From Lindgomyces ingoldianus (Eukaryota > Ascomycota > Dothideomycetes > Pleosporales > Lindgomycetaceae), in contig NW_022985164.1 of NCBI RefSeq assembly GCF_010093535.1, forward strand, positions 2,277,984 through 2,341,983: 64,000 bases of DNA, read 5' to 3'. Below the pieces are notes generated by a model, which worked only from the letters and a program-made list of their open reading frames with translations, was not told the origin of the DNA and did not search any database. The position numbers were made by a program, and so were the translations under genes. Below are positions 1-9,522 of this stretch, piece after piece (within the stretch, counting starts at the first letter, position 1; each line of letters opens with the position of its first letter).

Positions 1-1185
1 ACCTCTGCCTCCGACCCTAAGGTTTACTCTCGTTACCCCCCTATCCTGCATTCCCTCTCTGTGACCTGTGTTTCCTGCTCGATACCTCTCACATTAGCAG
101 ATAAAGACTCTACAGTAGCTGTATACTAAAGTAAAGGCTTAGAAATCTAAGCAGGCTGTCTAGGGCACCCTAGATAGTTAGCTTACGTAACTATTTTGCT
201 ATAACAATATTTTAATATAACAATATAATCCTAGCTCCCTGTTTGTATCGCGCCATCGAGAGTTGACTGTATAGGAGACAGTTGGTAATACAATAGATAT
301 TAACGTCACTTTAAGTAAGAGCTGTAATTACGTCATTTGCTGATTTGAGGAAGTGGCTGCACAGCCCCAGCCCCAACAGCCACAAGCTTGGCTGACAGGA
401 CTCCTCAAATAAATTACACTATTATGATTATGTGTACTTTCGAGGCTGTTTCACGCTAGCCGGGATCGGAAACTGCCTCAGTCGGCAGTACTGACAGGGT
501 GGCGACGTTGCCTCAGTTTGCGCGCGATATTAGACACACAGCCAATAATAACTTCTGAGCATTTTTTTGAGGCTCTTCGGCTTAGATAACACCTTCTATA
601 CGTATTAGAGAGAAGTTAGAGCTTCTTAGTAGCGTTGTAGTGAAGGGATACTGTTTCGCCACAAAAGAAGGCTCTAAGCGAATCAGGCGAGAAGGTGACA
701 ACGTGCACGTAATTTTTAAATTAGAAGGCTTCCTAAGGATAAAAGGTAGCTATTGTATATTATTTATATAGAATTCTAATGAAGCTCGATATGTGCGAAA
801 ATTTATAATCGTGTGAAGTCAAAGTACCCCTAATTTTTTTCGGTGCAGGTGGTTTTTCGCTACGCATGGAGGGACGTTAGTACCCTCTATAATTAGGGCT
901 CTGTAGACTAGTTTGCTTAGAGTAAAACTAATATTAGCAACTATATTAGCAAGGTTGTGTTAAAATTAAGCTCTCTAGAGCCTTTAGACACACTAGTTAC
1001 TGCAGTAACCATGCCAAACAGTAACCCCACCCTTAGTTAAACTAGCAGTTACTGTTACTGCTCGCAAGGCTGTTTAAATTCGCTCTATGTGAAAGAACGA
1101 AACTCTATTGCCATTAGTAACGCACCAAAAACACTACTGACAGTTACAGTTACGTTCTATTAAACACTGCGTTTCCGAACCCCAA
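1..1185. other. AT-rich stretch without a recognisable gene
   Basis: I see no coding potential here. The stretch is AT-rich with many stops in all frames. Around 1000-1160 there are several copies of short motifs such as CAGTTACTG and CAGTTACAG. It is probably decayed repeat DNA, but no element ends can be assigned. Confidence 0.4.
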
Positions 1186-1189
1186 TCGT

Positions 1190-2610
1190 CATCTTCACCG
1201 ATTATCCATAGCGACGACAGCTACATCGACAAGCCTCGCCATCACCGACTCCTCAATTCATGACTGTACGGGTAAAAGCCTTACCGTTACGAGTAGCCCC
1301 AGGGAAATCGGTCTCAGAGCTGTATAAGTTCTCCTTGAATACCACGCTCGTGTTTTCATCATCGATATCGTACCGCCTCCAGCCGGTGTCTCAGACGTCA
1401 CGTAAATCAAAACAGACATATCGGCCTGGGCTTCCCTAATCAATGCCTTTACAACCATTGTCATGATGCACAAGTGTGCAATCAACATCGCCATTGCTGA
1501 CGCGAATTGGTAGAGGATGCGTCATACCTCATCCAGAGTCGTTCTCATGCGCCTACGGTGCCGCGGAGTGGTCTGCATTGAAAGAAACCAACCTGTTGGT
1601 CCATCCGATCGTCAAAGTGAATCTCATAGGCACCATTAATTCCGTTATGCTAGCAAAGAGGGTGATGAACGGCCAGTAGAGTGGTGGGATCATTGTGATT
1701 ACGGGCAGTTTGACGGCACCCTCGCCCGAACAAGTCATGCCAGTTTATTCTGCGACTAAGGCGGTATGCTCTCCCTTTTTGGCCTAGCTCTGATACCATC
1801 TAGGAAACTACGCTGAACAATATTAGCTAACATGCATTGGTAGCTTGTGAACTTCTTCAGCAGGGCTTCCAACAGGCCGTACTACGGTCCGTACAAAGTG
1901 AACCGTAACGGTCACGTGTTCAGTACAAACGTACCGAGTTCGTGAGCCGTACCGTACGTTAAATAATGCCCTAGGTACAGTACGTAGTACAGATTGTATT
2001 ACCCTTTTAGGAAGTTTGTATAGGGGTTCTGGAGGGGTATAAGGGCTCTGGCGAGTAGGAGGCCTACAGACGCTTAAATCTCTTTCTAAGGGTTTTAATC
2101 TATCCATCTGTCTGTTGTCTTAAAAATGCCTATTACAGACTATTTTCTATTGCAGAGTTATCTATCCACGCCTCTTGCAGCCTTACAGGCCTTATCTAGT
2201 CCTATCTGCTCTTGTTACTAGGGAGAACTAGTTAATTTAACCTTAATCTTGCGTCTCTAGAGACCTATAGTCTTAGCTGTTTTAACTAAAGTACAGCGTA
2301 CTTTAATTAAATTGTACTACTTGTACAGATCATGTGAGTTGTAACAGTTACAATACGTACACCTACCTCTCCTCCTCCCTGTCGTACGAACGTACACAAA
2401 ATCTCACCCGTACAGGCCTCAAAATCGCCCAATCGTACAGTACTACGCCTCGTTGGAAGCCCTGTTCTTCAGAGCATTGAGACCAACCCTTCCTTACCAT
2501 AACATCTCCATCAATGACGTCGCCTCTCTGCGGTTGCTTCCAATATGTTGCCTCCGGAACTAGTAGGCGCGTTTATTCAACTCGGTATCCAAACTGAGGT
2601 AGTTTGCTAG
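1190..2610 (+). pseudogene. Short-chain dehydrogenase/reductase pseudogene interrupted by a MITE
   Basis: Reading all + frames recovers an SDR in order. A cofactor-binding start (GKSLTVTSSPREIGL, the TGxxxGIG region) lies near 1270. The acidic end of beta-2 (VFIIDIVPPP) is near 1350 and INIAIADAN, the NAG region, near 1480. NLIGTINSVMLAKRVM is near 1620 and GGIIVITGS followed by the active-site YSATK at 1680-1760. Stops occur near 1330, 1400 and 1677, and at least two frame changes are needed between 1495 and 1600. The C-terminal part (NMLPPELVGAFIQLGIQTE) resumes after a 604-bp transposon at 1861-2464. Intact family members are about 250-300 aa and use NAD(P)H to oxidise or reduce alcohols. 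This copy cannot make protein. The family call is firm; the substrate is unknown. Confidence 0.8.
1853..2472. mobile_element. Non-autonomous hAT-type MITE with 8-bp target site duplication
   Basis: The element spans 1861-2464 (604 bp). It begins CAGGGCTTCCAAC and ends with the inverse of the same 13 bases. It is flanked on both sides by the 8-base duplication TTCTTCAG (1853-1860 and 2465-2472). CAGGG-type ends and 8-bp duplications are typical of hAT transposons. Its right 270 bases (about 2195-2464) match, in inverse orientation, the end of the longer hAT relic starting at 63498, with about 95 percent identity by eye and mostly transition differences. It contains no transposase and is best read as a deletion derivative of that element. 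It is inserted in the SDR pseudogene. Confidence 0.9.
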
Positions 2611-2748
2611 TAGGCGCTGAAAGAAACTACATAATGCAAGCGCTTGATTCCTTATAGAAGAAAGAAAATTGATTAAAGTCATGGTTATGCAAATATGTAC
2701 GTCAAAAATATATACAGTACGAAAATTTAAAGCTTATAGGGACAGCAT

Positions 2749-4779
2749 TTCTCAGCTGAGTATCGTAGAATTTGATGCCGTGGTTGAGTTGAGCTGGCTC
2801 AACATAGTATCCGCCGCTTTCTCAGAAATCATATACGTAGAAACGGCAGTAAATGTACTTGGAATCCGTGGATAAACAGAGGCACCAACAACACGCAGAC
2901 TCGAAACCTCACGAACACGGAATTCGGAGTCGAGGACTGCCATAGGGTCTCTATCAGAGCTAATCGGGCACGTGCAAGAGGCGTGATGACCCCAGGTGGA
3001 GTCTTTGGTATTTGCCTTAACGGCTTCCCCGGTAACGTTCCCACCGGGGAGAATTTCAATAACGGGAACTAACTAACGTTTGAATGCATCGCGCGCCAGG
3101 GTCACGCCTTCGGAGAGGGCCTGGAGATCAGCGTTATAATTGCTAACCCCATTGTCAAAGTAATTGTAGACGATGTCTGGGACGTCGAGCGGGTCTGCGG
3201 AGCGCAAGGTCACGGCGCCTGTAGTATTACGAGGGTGTGCCTTGAAGATTGCCCAAGTGAACCAATCATGTCGAGCTGTTGCGCTGATGTTGTAGTTGGG
3301 AAAATATCCTCGGAAATTGACGGGACCACTAAGTACGAAGAGGTCATACTGGTCGTTAGAAGTCGCCGTGCTCTTGTAGAACATAGTGGCTGTAAGGCCA
3401 GAAGACGAGTATATTCCACGGTCCCCAAGAATCGATGTTTCCCGGTGCTTCAAGCATTCGTCATTAGTGCTGCCGTCGAACGTGCTGCCGTTTAGTGCGG
3501 TGAAATTACCAGGGATCTAACCCTGGACAGAGATCTCATGGTGATCTTGCAGGTTGGTTCCGAAGCAAGGAAGGTCTGAAATAATGGGAATGCCAAATTT
3601 CTTGAGCTCGTCTGCTGGACCAACACCGCTTATCTTGAGGAGCTGGGGAGAGATGTATACGCCGCCAGCGACGATGACCTTTCAGGATGCAGTGGTTGAC
3701 CCAGGAGTGCCATAATTAACTGAAGAGAACTTTGGGCTTGCCTTGTACAGGTACTGTTCATCAAGGAACTCTATACCAATAGCGCGAGGAGGGGTTGCGG
3801 ATTCGTCGAAAGTGACTTTAGTGGCATGGTAGTTCAACCGGACATCGAGAGGATACTTTTCGCTTCCATCATCATTCACCGCGTCGCGCACAGCTAGGAC
3901 GAATTCGCGGGCGCCATTGCGGTGGGCACCATTTGCTGAAAGCGGTATTTGGTAGTACGCAGGTTGAGAATCCCGGGTTGAGGTATCAGCGTTGGCGTCA
4001 CCAGCGATCAGAGTTCGCAAATCGATGACCGAATTTGTCTCATTGCCTAGTGCGAAGGCACCGCCGGTGAGCATGCTCAGGAGCTGAGGGTCCTCAATGA
4101 CGATGTTCAGTGGTGCTGTCTCTGTCGAGAGCCAGCCATCGTAGCCATGACCAGCTGCAGGGGAAATGTATTGGTTCTTCTCCATCTTGACCAAATACTT
4201 ACGCATATTCTGTGGTGACCAGGAGGCATCACCGGTCAGGGTGGCAATGTATTCGAAGTCCGATTGATGGGGATAGATGGCAATGAGAGCATTGTGTGCA
4301 GTGCATCCTCCGAGGGTGCCTGTCCTTAGATAGAGTGTGCACTTCATGGTTGAGCCTGCAGGAGGATTGAGACCTGTGTATTATCCGCCATCTAGAGTCT
4401 CGTATGTGGTTTCAAAGTCCCGAGCCTGCCTCGATTCGTTGGCGCAGTGACGTGCAAAGAAGTTCCATGCCATAGTCTCATCTTCTGATGCCCGAGCCGA
4501 ATAAGAAGGAATGGTGCAGTTGTATTTTCTGCCTTAGTCGTCACCAGCCTCGATGAGTAACGTCCTGTGACCAGCAAGTGCAAGACGAGCGACTAGAGGG
4601 CCTCCTTCGGCCCCAGATCCCACGATGACATACTCGTAACCCGTGAGGTTGGCACCCTTGGCAAGGGCAGTAACCTCGATGATGCAACCGAAGAGGCGAT
4701 GAAGATGCATCTTTGAAACGAGCCTGCAATACCAAGATCTTAGTGGTGAATACACAGCATATTGGCACATGGATACCAC
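2749..4779 (-). pseudogene. GMC oxidoreductase pseudogene with five in-frame stops
   Basis: One reading frame on the minus strand carries an entire GMC-type FAD oxidoreductase. The FAD-binding Rossmann segment YEYVIVGSGAEGGPLVARL is followed by LLIEAGDD, then TGTLGGCTAHNALIA. GVYISPQLLKISGVGPADE (GMC signature 2 region) and the C-terminal WGHHASCTCPI with the catalytic-His region complete it. Stops interrupt it after EAGDD, LDGG, TTAS, SVQG and AFKR, with no frameshift between them. They are single codons inside conserved segments, so introns cannot remove them. Four are TAA or TAG, explained by C-to-T change of Gln codons (CpA to TpA, the RIP context); one is TGA, explained from CGA. Active relatives oxidise alcohols, sugars or choline-like substrates. 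The true N-terminus, probably a signal peptide exon upstream of 4779, was not resolved. Confidence 0.88.
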
Positions 4780-4799
4780 GGGGAATTAACAGGTTGGAT

Positions 4800-6260
4800 T
4801 GGATCTGCTGAGTCTGTTGCTAGGATATGGAAGAAGATGTAGCGTTCTTTCCTGTGTAACACCTTACCGCGTTCGGTGATGTGTACCAATACATAGAAAT
4901 TGGAGAGGGAGAGCCTTACCTCCGTCGAATCTTGAGAAGTCGAAAACTTCTGAGTGATGCTGGACTAGGTTGAGGGTCCCCTCTCCTAATGTAAGTGGTT
5001 AATGCCTTTTATCAGAGCTGTTCACTTACTCACCCCCCTTTTTAATTGTTTCTGTTCCCTTACATTTCGCTTATTTTGCATCTCAATCTACTAGGAAGGC
5101 CTCCGAATACATGGACGGCCACGAGGTCCAGTCACGGCTCTAGCCCGTGTGACGAAACGTGTACCACTTGATGGTCCCACCAACCGTGGACGATCTAACG
5201 GGTTCCAAGGGAAAATTTGGTGTTGAAAAGAAGGAAAACAATATCAGTAAGGTTGCAGCATGATGGAACTTCCTAATTTTGATAGACGTGGACATGCTAT
5301 TGATGGAGACTAGCTGCGGCAAGGTCCCCACTTCTGGATGGGTAGTAAAGCATGAGTTCAGAGATGCATTGAAAACGACTTGTTTGCCCAGTCGCTCAGA
5401 TTCCAACAACTGCCGTGCCGAAGAACCGCCGCGGATGCAGGAGATGTGCATGTCACAGAACCTGCATGCTGCAATTGATCGTCAATATATTTAAGTTATG
5501 CAAACACCTCGGTGCTTGGGTGAAACGGCCGGCCGGAGCCTTGGAGGGCAGGGGCCATCGAACATAGGGAGAGACTTCCACGGATTTCGAGGCTGCTAAC
5601 GTCCGTTGCGTAGACCTGGCGCGAAATGTACTGTGTCGTTGATGCGTTGGTCGGAGACTGGAGATGGTTAAAACATGCAAGAGGGGAGCGAGGTGTGAAA
5701 AGATGACAAAATAACTCCCCTGCCAAGCTATTTAGTCATCCGCTAGTGTTATCATCAACATGGTGTCGGTATAAACTTCATCCTCGCCTCGCAACAATTA
5801 GCCTCCCAGGTATGGCGGAGCAAATTCCAACGATCTGTTCTCACCCACAGCAGTATGCAGTGCCACGAAGGAATGGTCACACTCTAGGCCAGAAACAGTG
5901 CAGGGCATACCAATGCGTGCTCTCAGGTGCAGAACCAACAAGGGATGGAAATACCCGTCTCTTTTCAGGCCCTCTTTGAGATGAGTTCAAGACGCACTTC
6001 ACACGACCAGCCCACAAATTCGTGCCGCTCGCACGACACTTTCACACTCGCTTCAACAAAATGCCAATAGGGAAGCTCTTTGGCAGAGTGATCTACAACA
6101 GGCCCGCATTAGAAGCGGCACATTAGTCCCCAAGAGCTCCTGCGAGCGCGTGGTTGTAAGCCGCGGTACCGCTGCACATAATGCGGCCCCGTTGTCCACC
6201 TCCCAGCCGCATATCTACTCAACCTCTCCCGGTGATGTGATATCTCCAACAATACATAGC
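4800..6260. other. Intergenic stretch without a supported gene
   Basis: Only short overlapping ORFs occur here, such as 5140-5451 on the minus strand and 5746-5979 on the plus strand. None has a recognisable domain. The 6000-6260 part would hold the promoter and 5' UTR of the rhodopsin-domain gene. Confidence 0.4.
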
Positions 6261-6263
6261 ACA

Positions 6264-7689
6264 ATGACTCTCCCAGTCTCTAATCGGGGTCCTGAGCTCC
6301 TCGCAGTCGATGTTTTCTTTATGTCAACGGCAATAATAGCAACTTCATTAAGATGTTATGTGCGTGTCGACATGGTCAAGGCTTTTGGGCTTGACGACTG
6401 GCTCATGGTTTTTGCGATGGTGAGTGTTTGCAGAACGAAATTCTTGGGTTATCGAGTCTAACGGGCGGTAGCTGTCCTTCATCTCGTACTGTTCATTCTC
6501 AATAGCAGGCGTTCACTATGGAACCGGCCATCATCGTGCGGATCTGCTGGCTAAGAGTGATGAGATCGCCACCAAGGTATTTAAGCTCCAAACCTATAAA
6601 TTCTCACTTCTAACTACATCCTAGTGCTGGTGGTTCTGTTTCCTTTTTTATTGCATAACCATGATCAGCTCTAAAGTCTCCATTGGATTCTTCCTCCTCC
6701 GAGTCACGGTGAAGAAAATCCACGCCTGGATCATTTATGTCGCAATGTCCATCTCAATTCTCGCTGGAGTTGTATTTTTCTTCGTCTGTCTTTTCCAATG
6801 CACTCCAGTTTCCCACTTCTGGAAGCGAGATCAACCGGGAAAATGCATAAACATCAATGCCATTATTGGCCTCTCCTATCTTTACAGCATATTTAGCATT
6901 GTTTCCGATTTCACCTTTGCCATTTTGCCTGGGTTTCTCATTTGGGGTCTTCAGTTGAAGCGGCGGACGAAGCTGGCGCTCATACCCCTACTTGCTATGG
7001 GTTGCATGTAAGTCTTCTTTCACATGTTTAAACAGCACCTAAACTACCCAGTTTCACGTATTCACTTTCCCCGCCTTGATATCTTTCAGATCAAGCCATC
7101 AGAATCTATGACTAATATCCTTCTCAGCGCGAGTTCTGCCGTAGTCGTCCGCCTCGCCTACCTCAAAAACTTCCGTGATCCCGATTTCCTATGGGCAACC
7201 CTCGATATCGCCATCTGGTCTACCGTCGAACAAGGACTTGCTATCACAGCTGGCTCACTTGCCACACTCCGTCCCCTCATGCAACTCGTAACCCACGGAC
7301 TAGGCCTCTCAACCGGTCCATCCCGAATGCGTCCCTCGGGCTATGGCTACGGCTACGGACAGCCCAACAGCCAGCCACTTAGCCACCAAAACGCAAGCTT
7401 ACGTACGCTGGACGCCTATACCCTGTCTAGCCTCTCTGTGACAGTGAAAGGCGGTAAGGTTGGCAAACACGAAGAAGTAGGGGGTGAGTTCACTTTCCCC
7501 CGGAAGAAGTACGAAGCCACTTTCATCAGGCCAAAGCGGGGTTCAGGGTCGCAGATGCGGAGTCGGAGGGACAATGAGAGCGAGGAGGAGTTGTCACCGA
7601 AGGTGTCACCGAGGGTGGCGCCGAAGGACAAGTCGCACGAAGAGATTAGGGTTACGAAGAGTTTTCTTATGGCGGATGAAAGAGAGTAA
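6264..7689 (+). CDS. Rhodopsin-domain (Pth11-like) integral membrane protein
   Basis: Four exons close in frame: 6264-6419, 6472-6576, 6625-7007 and 7128-7689, giving 401 aa. The protein has the fungal Rhodopsin_dom layout. It has an N-terminal membrane segment followed by RCYVR and a GLDDWLM loop, then FSIAGVHYGTGHH, and a Cys-rich loop (FQCTPVSHFWKR...GKCININA). Several hydrophobic helices follow, then ASSAVVVRLAYLKNF and the conserved DIAIWSTVEQGLAI segment. The charged cytoplasmic tail (residues about 280-401) holds a GYGYGYGQ stretch and many Lys/Arg/Glu. Relatives include Pth11-type plasma-membrane receptors and many orphan proteins; ligand and partner cannot be told. The start is the first ATG that leaves a normal short N-terminus before helix 1. 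The exon 3/4 junction splits an Ile codon. Confidence 0.88.
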
Positions 7690-8822
7690 TACGATCATGT
7701 GCGTTTGGGAGGGGGGTTTGCTAACGTTCAGAGCGACTAGAATACCATTTGGAGGAATGGAAACATGTGTTGAGGAGATATATATCTTAAGTCCTCTATT
7801 TCTTTAATTTCTGGTGTCGGTATGCGAATCACAAACGGCCAGTATATCCAGACAAATAACCATAATCCAATCAAAATTCAGTTCGCTCTCCTTGAAGTTC
7901 GCTCTCTGCTTTTCCCAGGTGGATTTTTCACCGATTTCTCACCCAAATATCCGGCCCTCCAAATCTACTAATCCCATTCAAGTTCCCGTTCAACCCTCCT
8001 ACACTGCCAACCCATCTTTAGACACTCTCACCCATTTCTAACGTTTCACCTGAATTTTCTAAGTCTAGAAACATTCACTATACTAGTCCACTGCCTCGGC
8101 ACACCCCGCAATCTGCAAGCCACACCATTTCATGCAGGGTTCCTTCAGTTGTTCTTTATTTACACGGGGAATTTGCGCCGACAAGGTAGTCCGAGCGACA
8201 CGTGAAGAGACATGTGATGATCGGCGGCTCCCAGTCTCTTTGTTTGTATTCGCCTCCAGGAAGCGCAAGGATGAAAGGAAGTTATGTGATATTTGTGGAG
8301 CACAACAAGGGGCCAAGAGAGAATGAAAACGGATTCTGGAGTCACGAGGGTGGAGTATAGTGGTTAATAATGGTCGAAAATTGATGTTTGCCAGTCTTTT
8401 ACCCATGCCAAAGCCACCCGCTAGCACCCAAACATTTACGTCTCACCGCAGGTTGATGGTAAATTCACTGCCGAATCTCCAAGTTGCTCCCGCTGCTTTT
8501 AGAAGCCCTTTTTCTTTATTCTAAGAACAGCCCCGGCCACAGCACTCGTCTAGATCCCTGTCAGTGGAAGAATATAGTAGCTCCCACCGTTTCTTATCAT
8601 ATAAGATTGCTATGGTAAACTGTATGGTTATCAGGTGACTAGTTACTCGCTACATATAGCCTATCTTTTCCGTCACGTCTTCTTTAATAGCTCTAGGAGC
8701 TTTCAGCAAGTGTCGCCTTTGCGTCAGTTGCGAGACTCAGTTTGCCTTGGGTTTCTTAATACTATGCATTTAGGAATTGCCATATCTATTAATAATATAG
8801 TGCCTCTCTAGGTGTACAATGC
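7690..8822. other. Intergenic stretch without a supported gene
   Basis: No ORF here has a recognisable domain. The ORFs at 8083-8427 (minus) and 8132-8326 (plus) overlap each other on opposite strands and look random. The last 200 bases are AT-rich and lead into an LTR-like sequence. Confidence 0.4.
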
Positions 8823-9200
8823 TGTTACGACCACCAGCAGGATCAGAGCATGCCGTGCCTCCAACCCCACGGAAGAAGGACGGTCCGACCCCGGCGTGGG
8901 CCCGGACCAGTGAGATCACGTGACAACCCCGGAAAGGTATAGTACGATCGCAGGTCTTGGCGAACGATCGCTGTGATCATGGCCGGAAAACTGCGATCAC
9001 GACGATCGCTGTGAGGTACATAGTCAAGACCCTCTGCCTTCTAGTAGAGAGTCGTGGTTATTCTTATTATTGTGGCATCGCCTAGGTAATTAATATACCT
9101 AATATCCTTCTTAACAGAAGCGCCCAAGTACCTCATCCCAAGACGCGAGGAACTGAAGCAACTGATCTATCTTACACCCCTTCCTACCCCCCCCTCGTCG
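8823..9200 (+). mobile_element. LTR-like retrotransposon relic
   Basis: The sequence begins TGTTACGACCACCAGC, closely matching the start of another LTR-like block at 41816 (TGTTACGGCCAACAGC). Both share ATCACGTGACA about 100 bases in. Its later part (about 9020-9180) resembles 36610-36780 in the same order: TAGTCAAGACCCTC, TTATTCTTATT, TAATATCCTT, then GAACTGAAGCAACTGATCT. This points to a family of related LTRs or leader sequences. The 3' end is not clear and I found no target duplication. No gag or pol is nearby, so it is a solo or truncated copy. Confidence 0.45.
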
Positions 9201-9522
9201 ACAAGTATCTCTCTAGCTCAATAGGAGAGGACCGTACACCCGCTCCCCGACCTAGTCAATAGAGGTAGCATCGTCACACACATACCCACTCCTCCACCTC
9301 TCCCTTCCAAATCTAAGCGCATGGGGGCGCCAGCTTCAGCCTTGCACAGCCCCACGAAGCCTTACACAGCCCCAAGTCCAGCCTCTCGTCGCGGCAAAAG
9401 CCACCCGAAAATCTTTGTCAATTGCTGTTCGCATTCTCAATACTTCTGTGTAATGAGGGTGTAACTGCTCTTTTCTTCATAAGAAGCATCTCAGTTCGTG
9501 CTTCAAAAGCCAATGCAATAGC

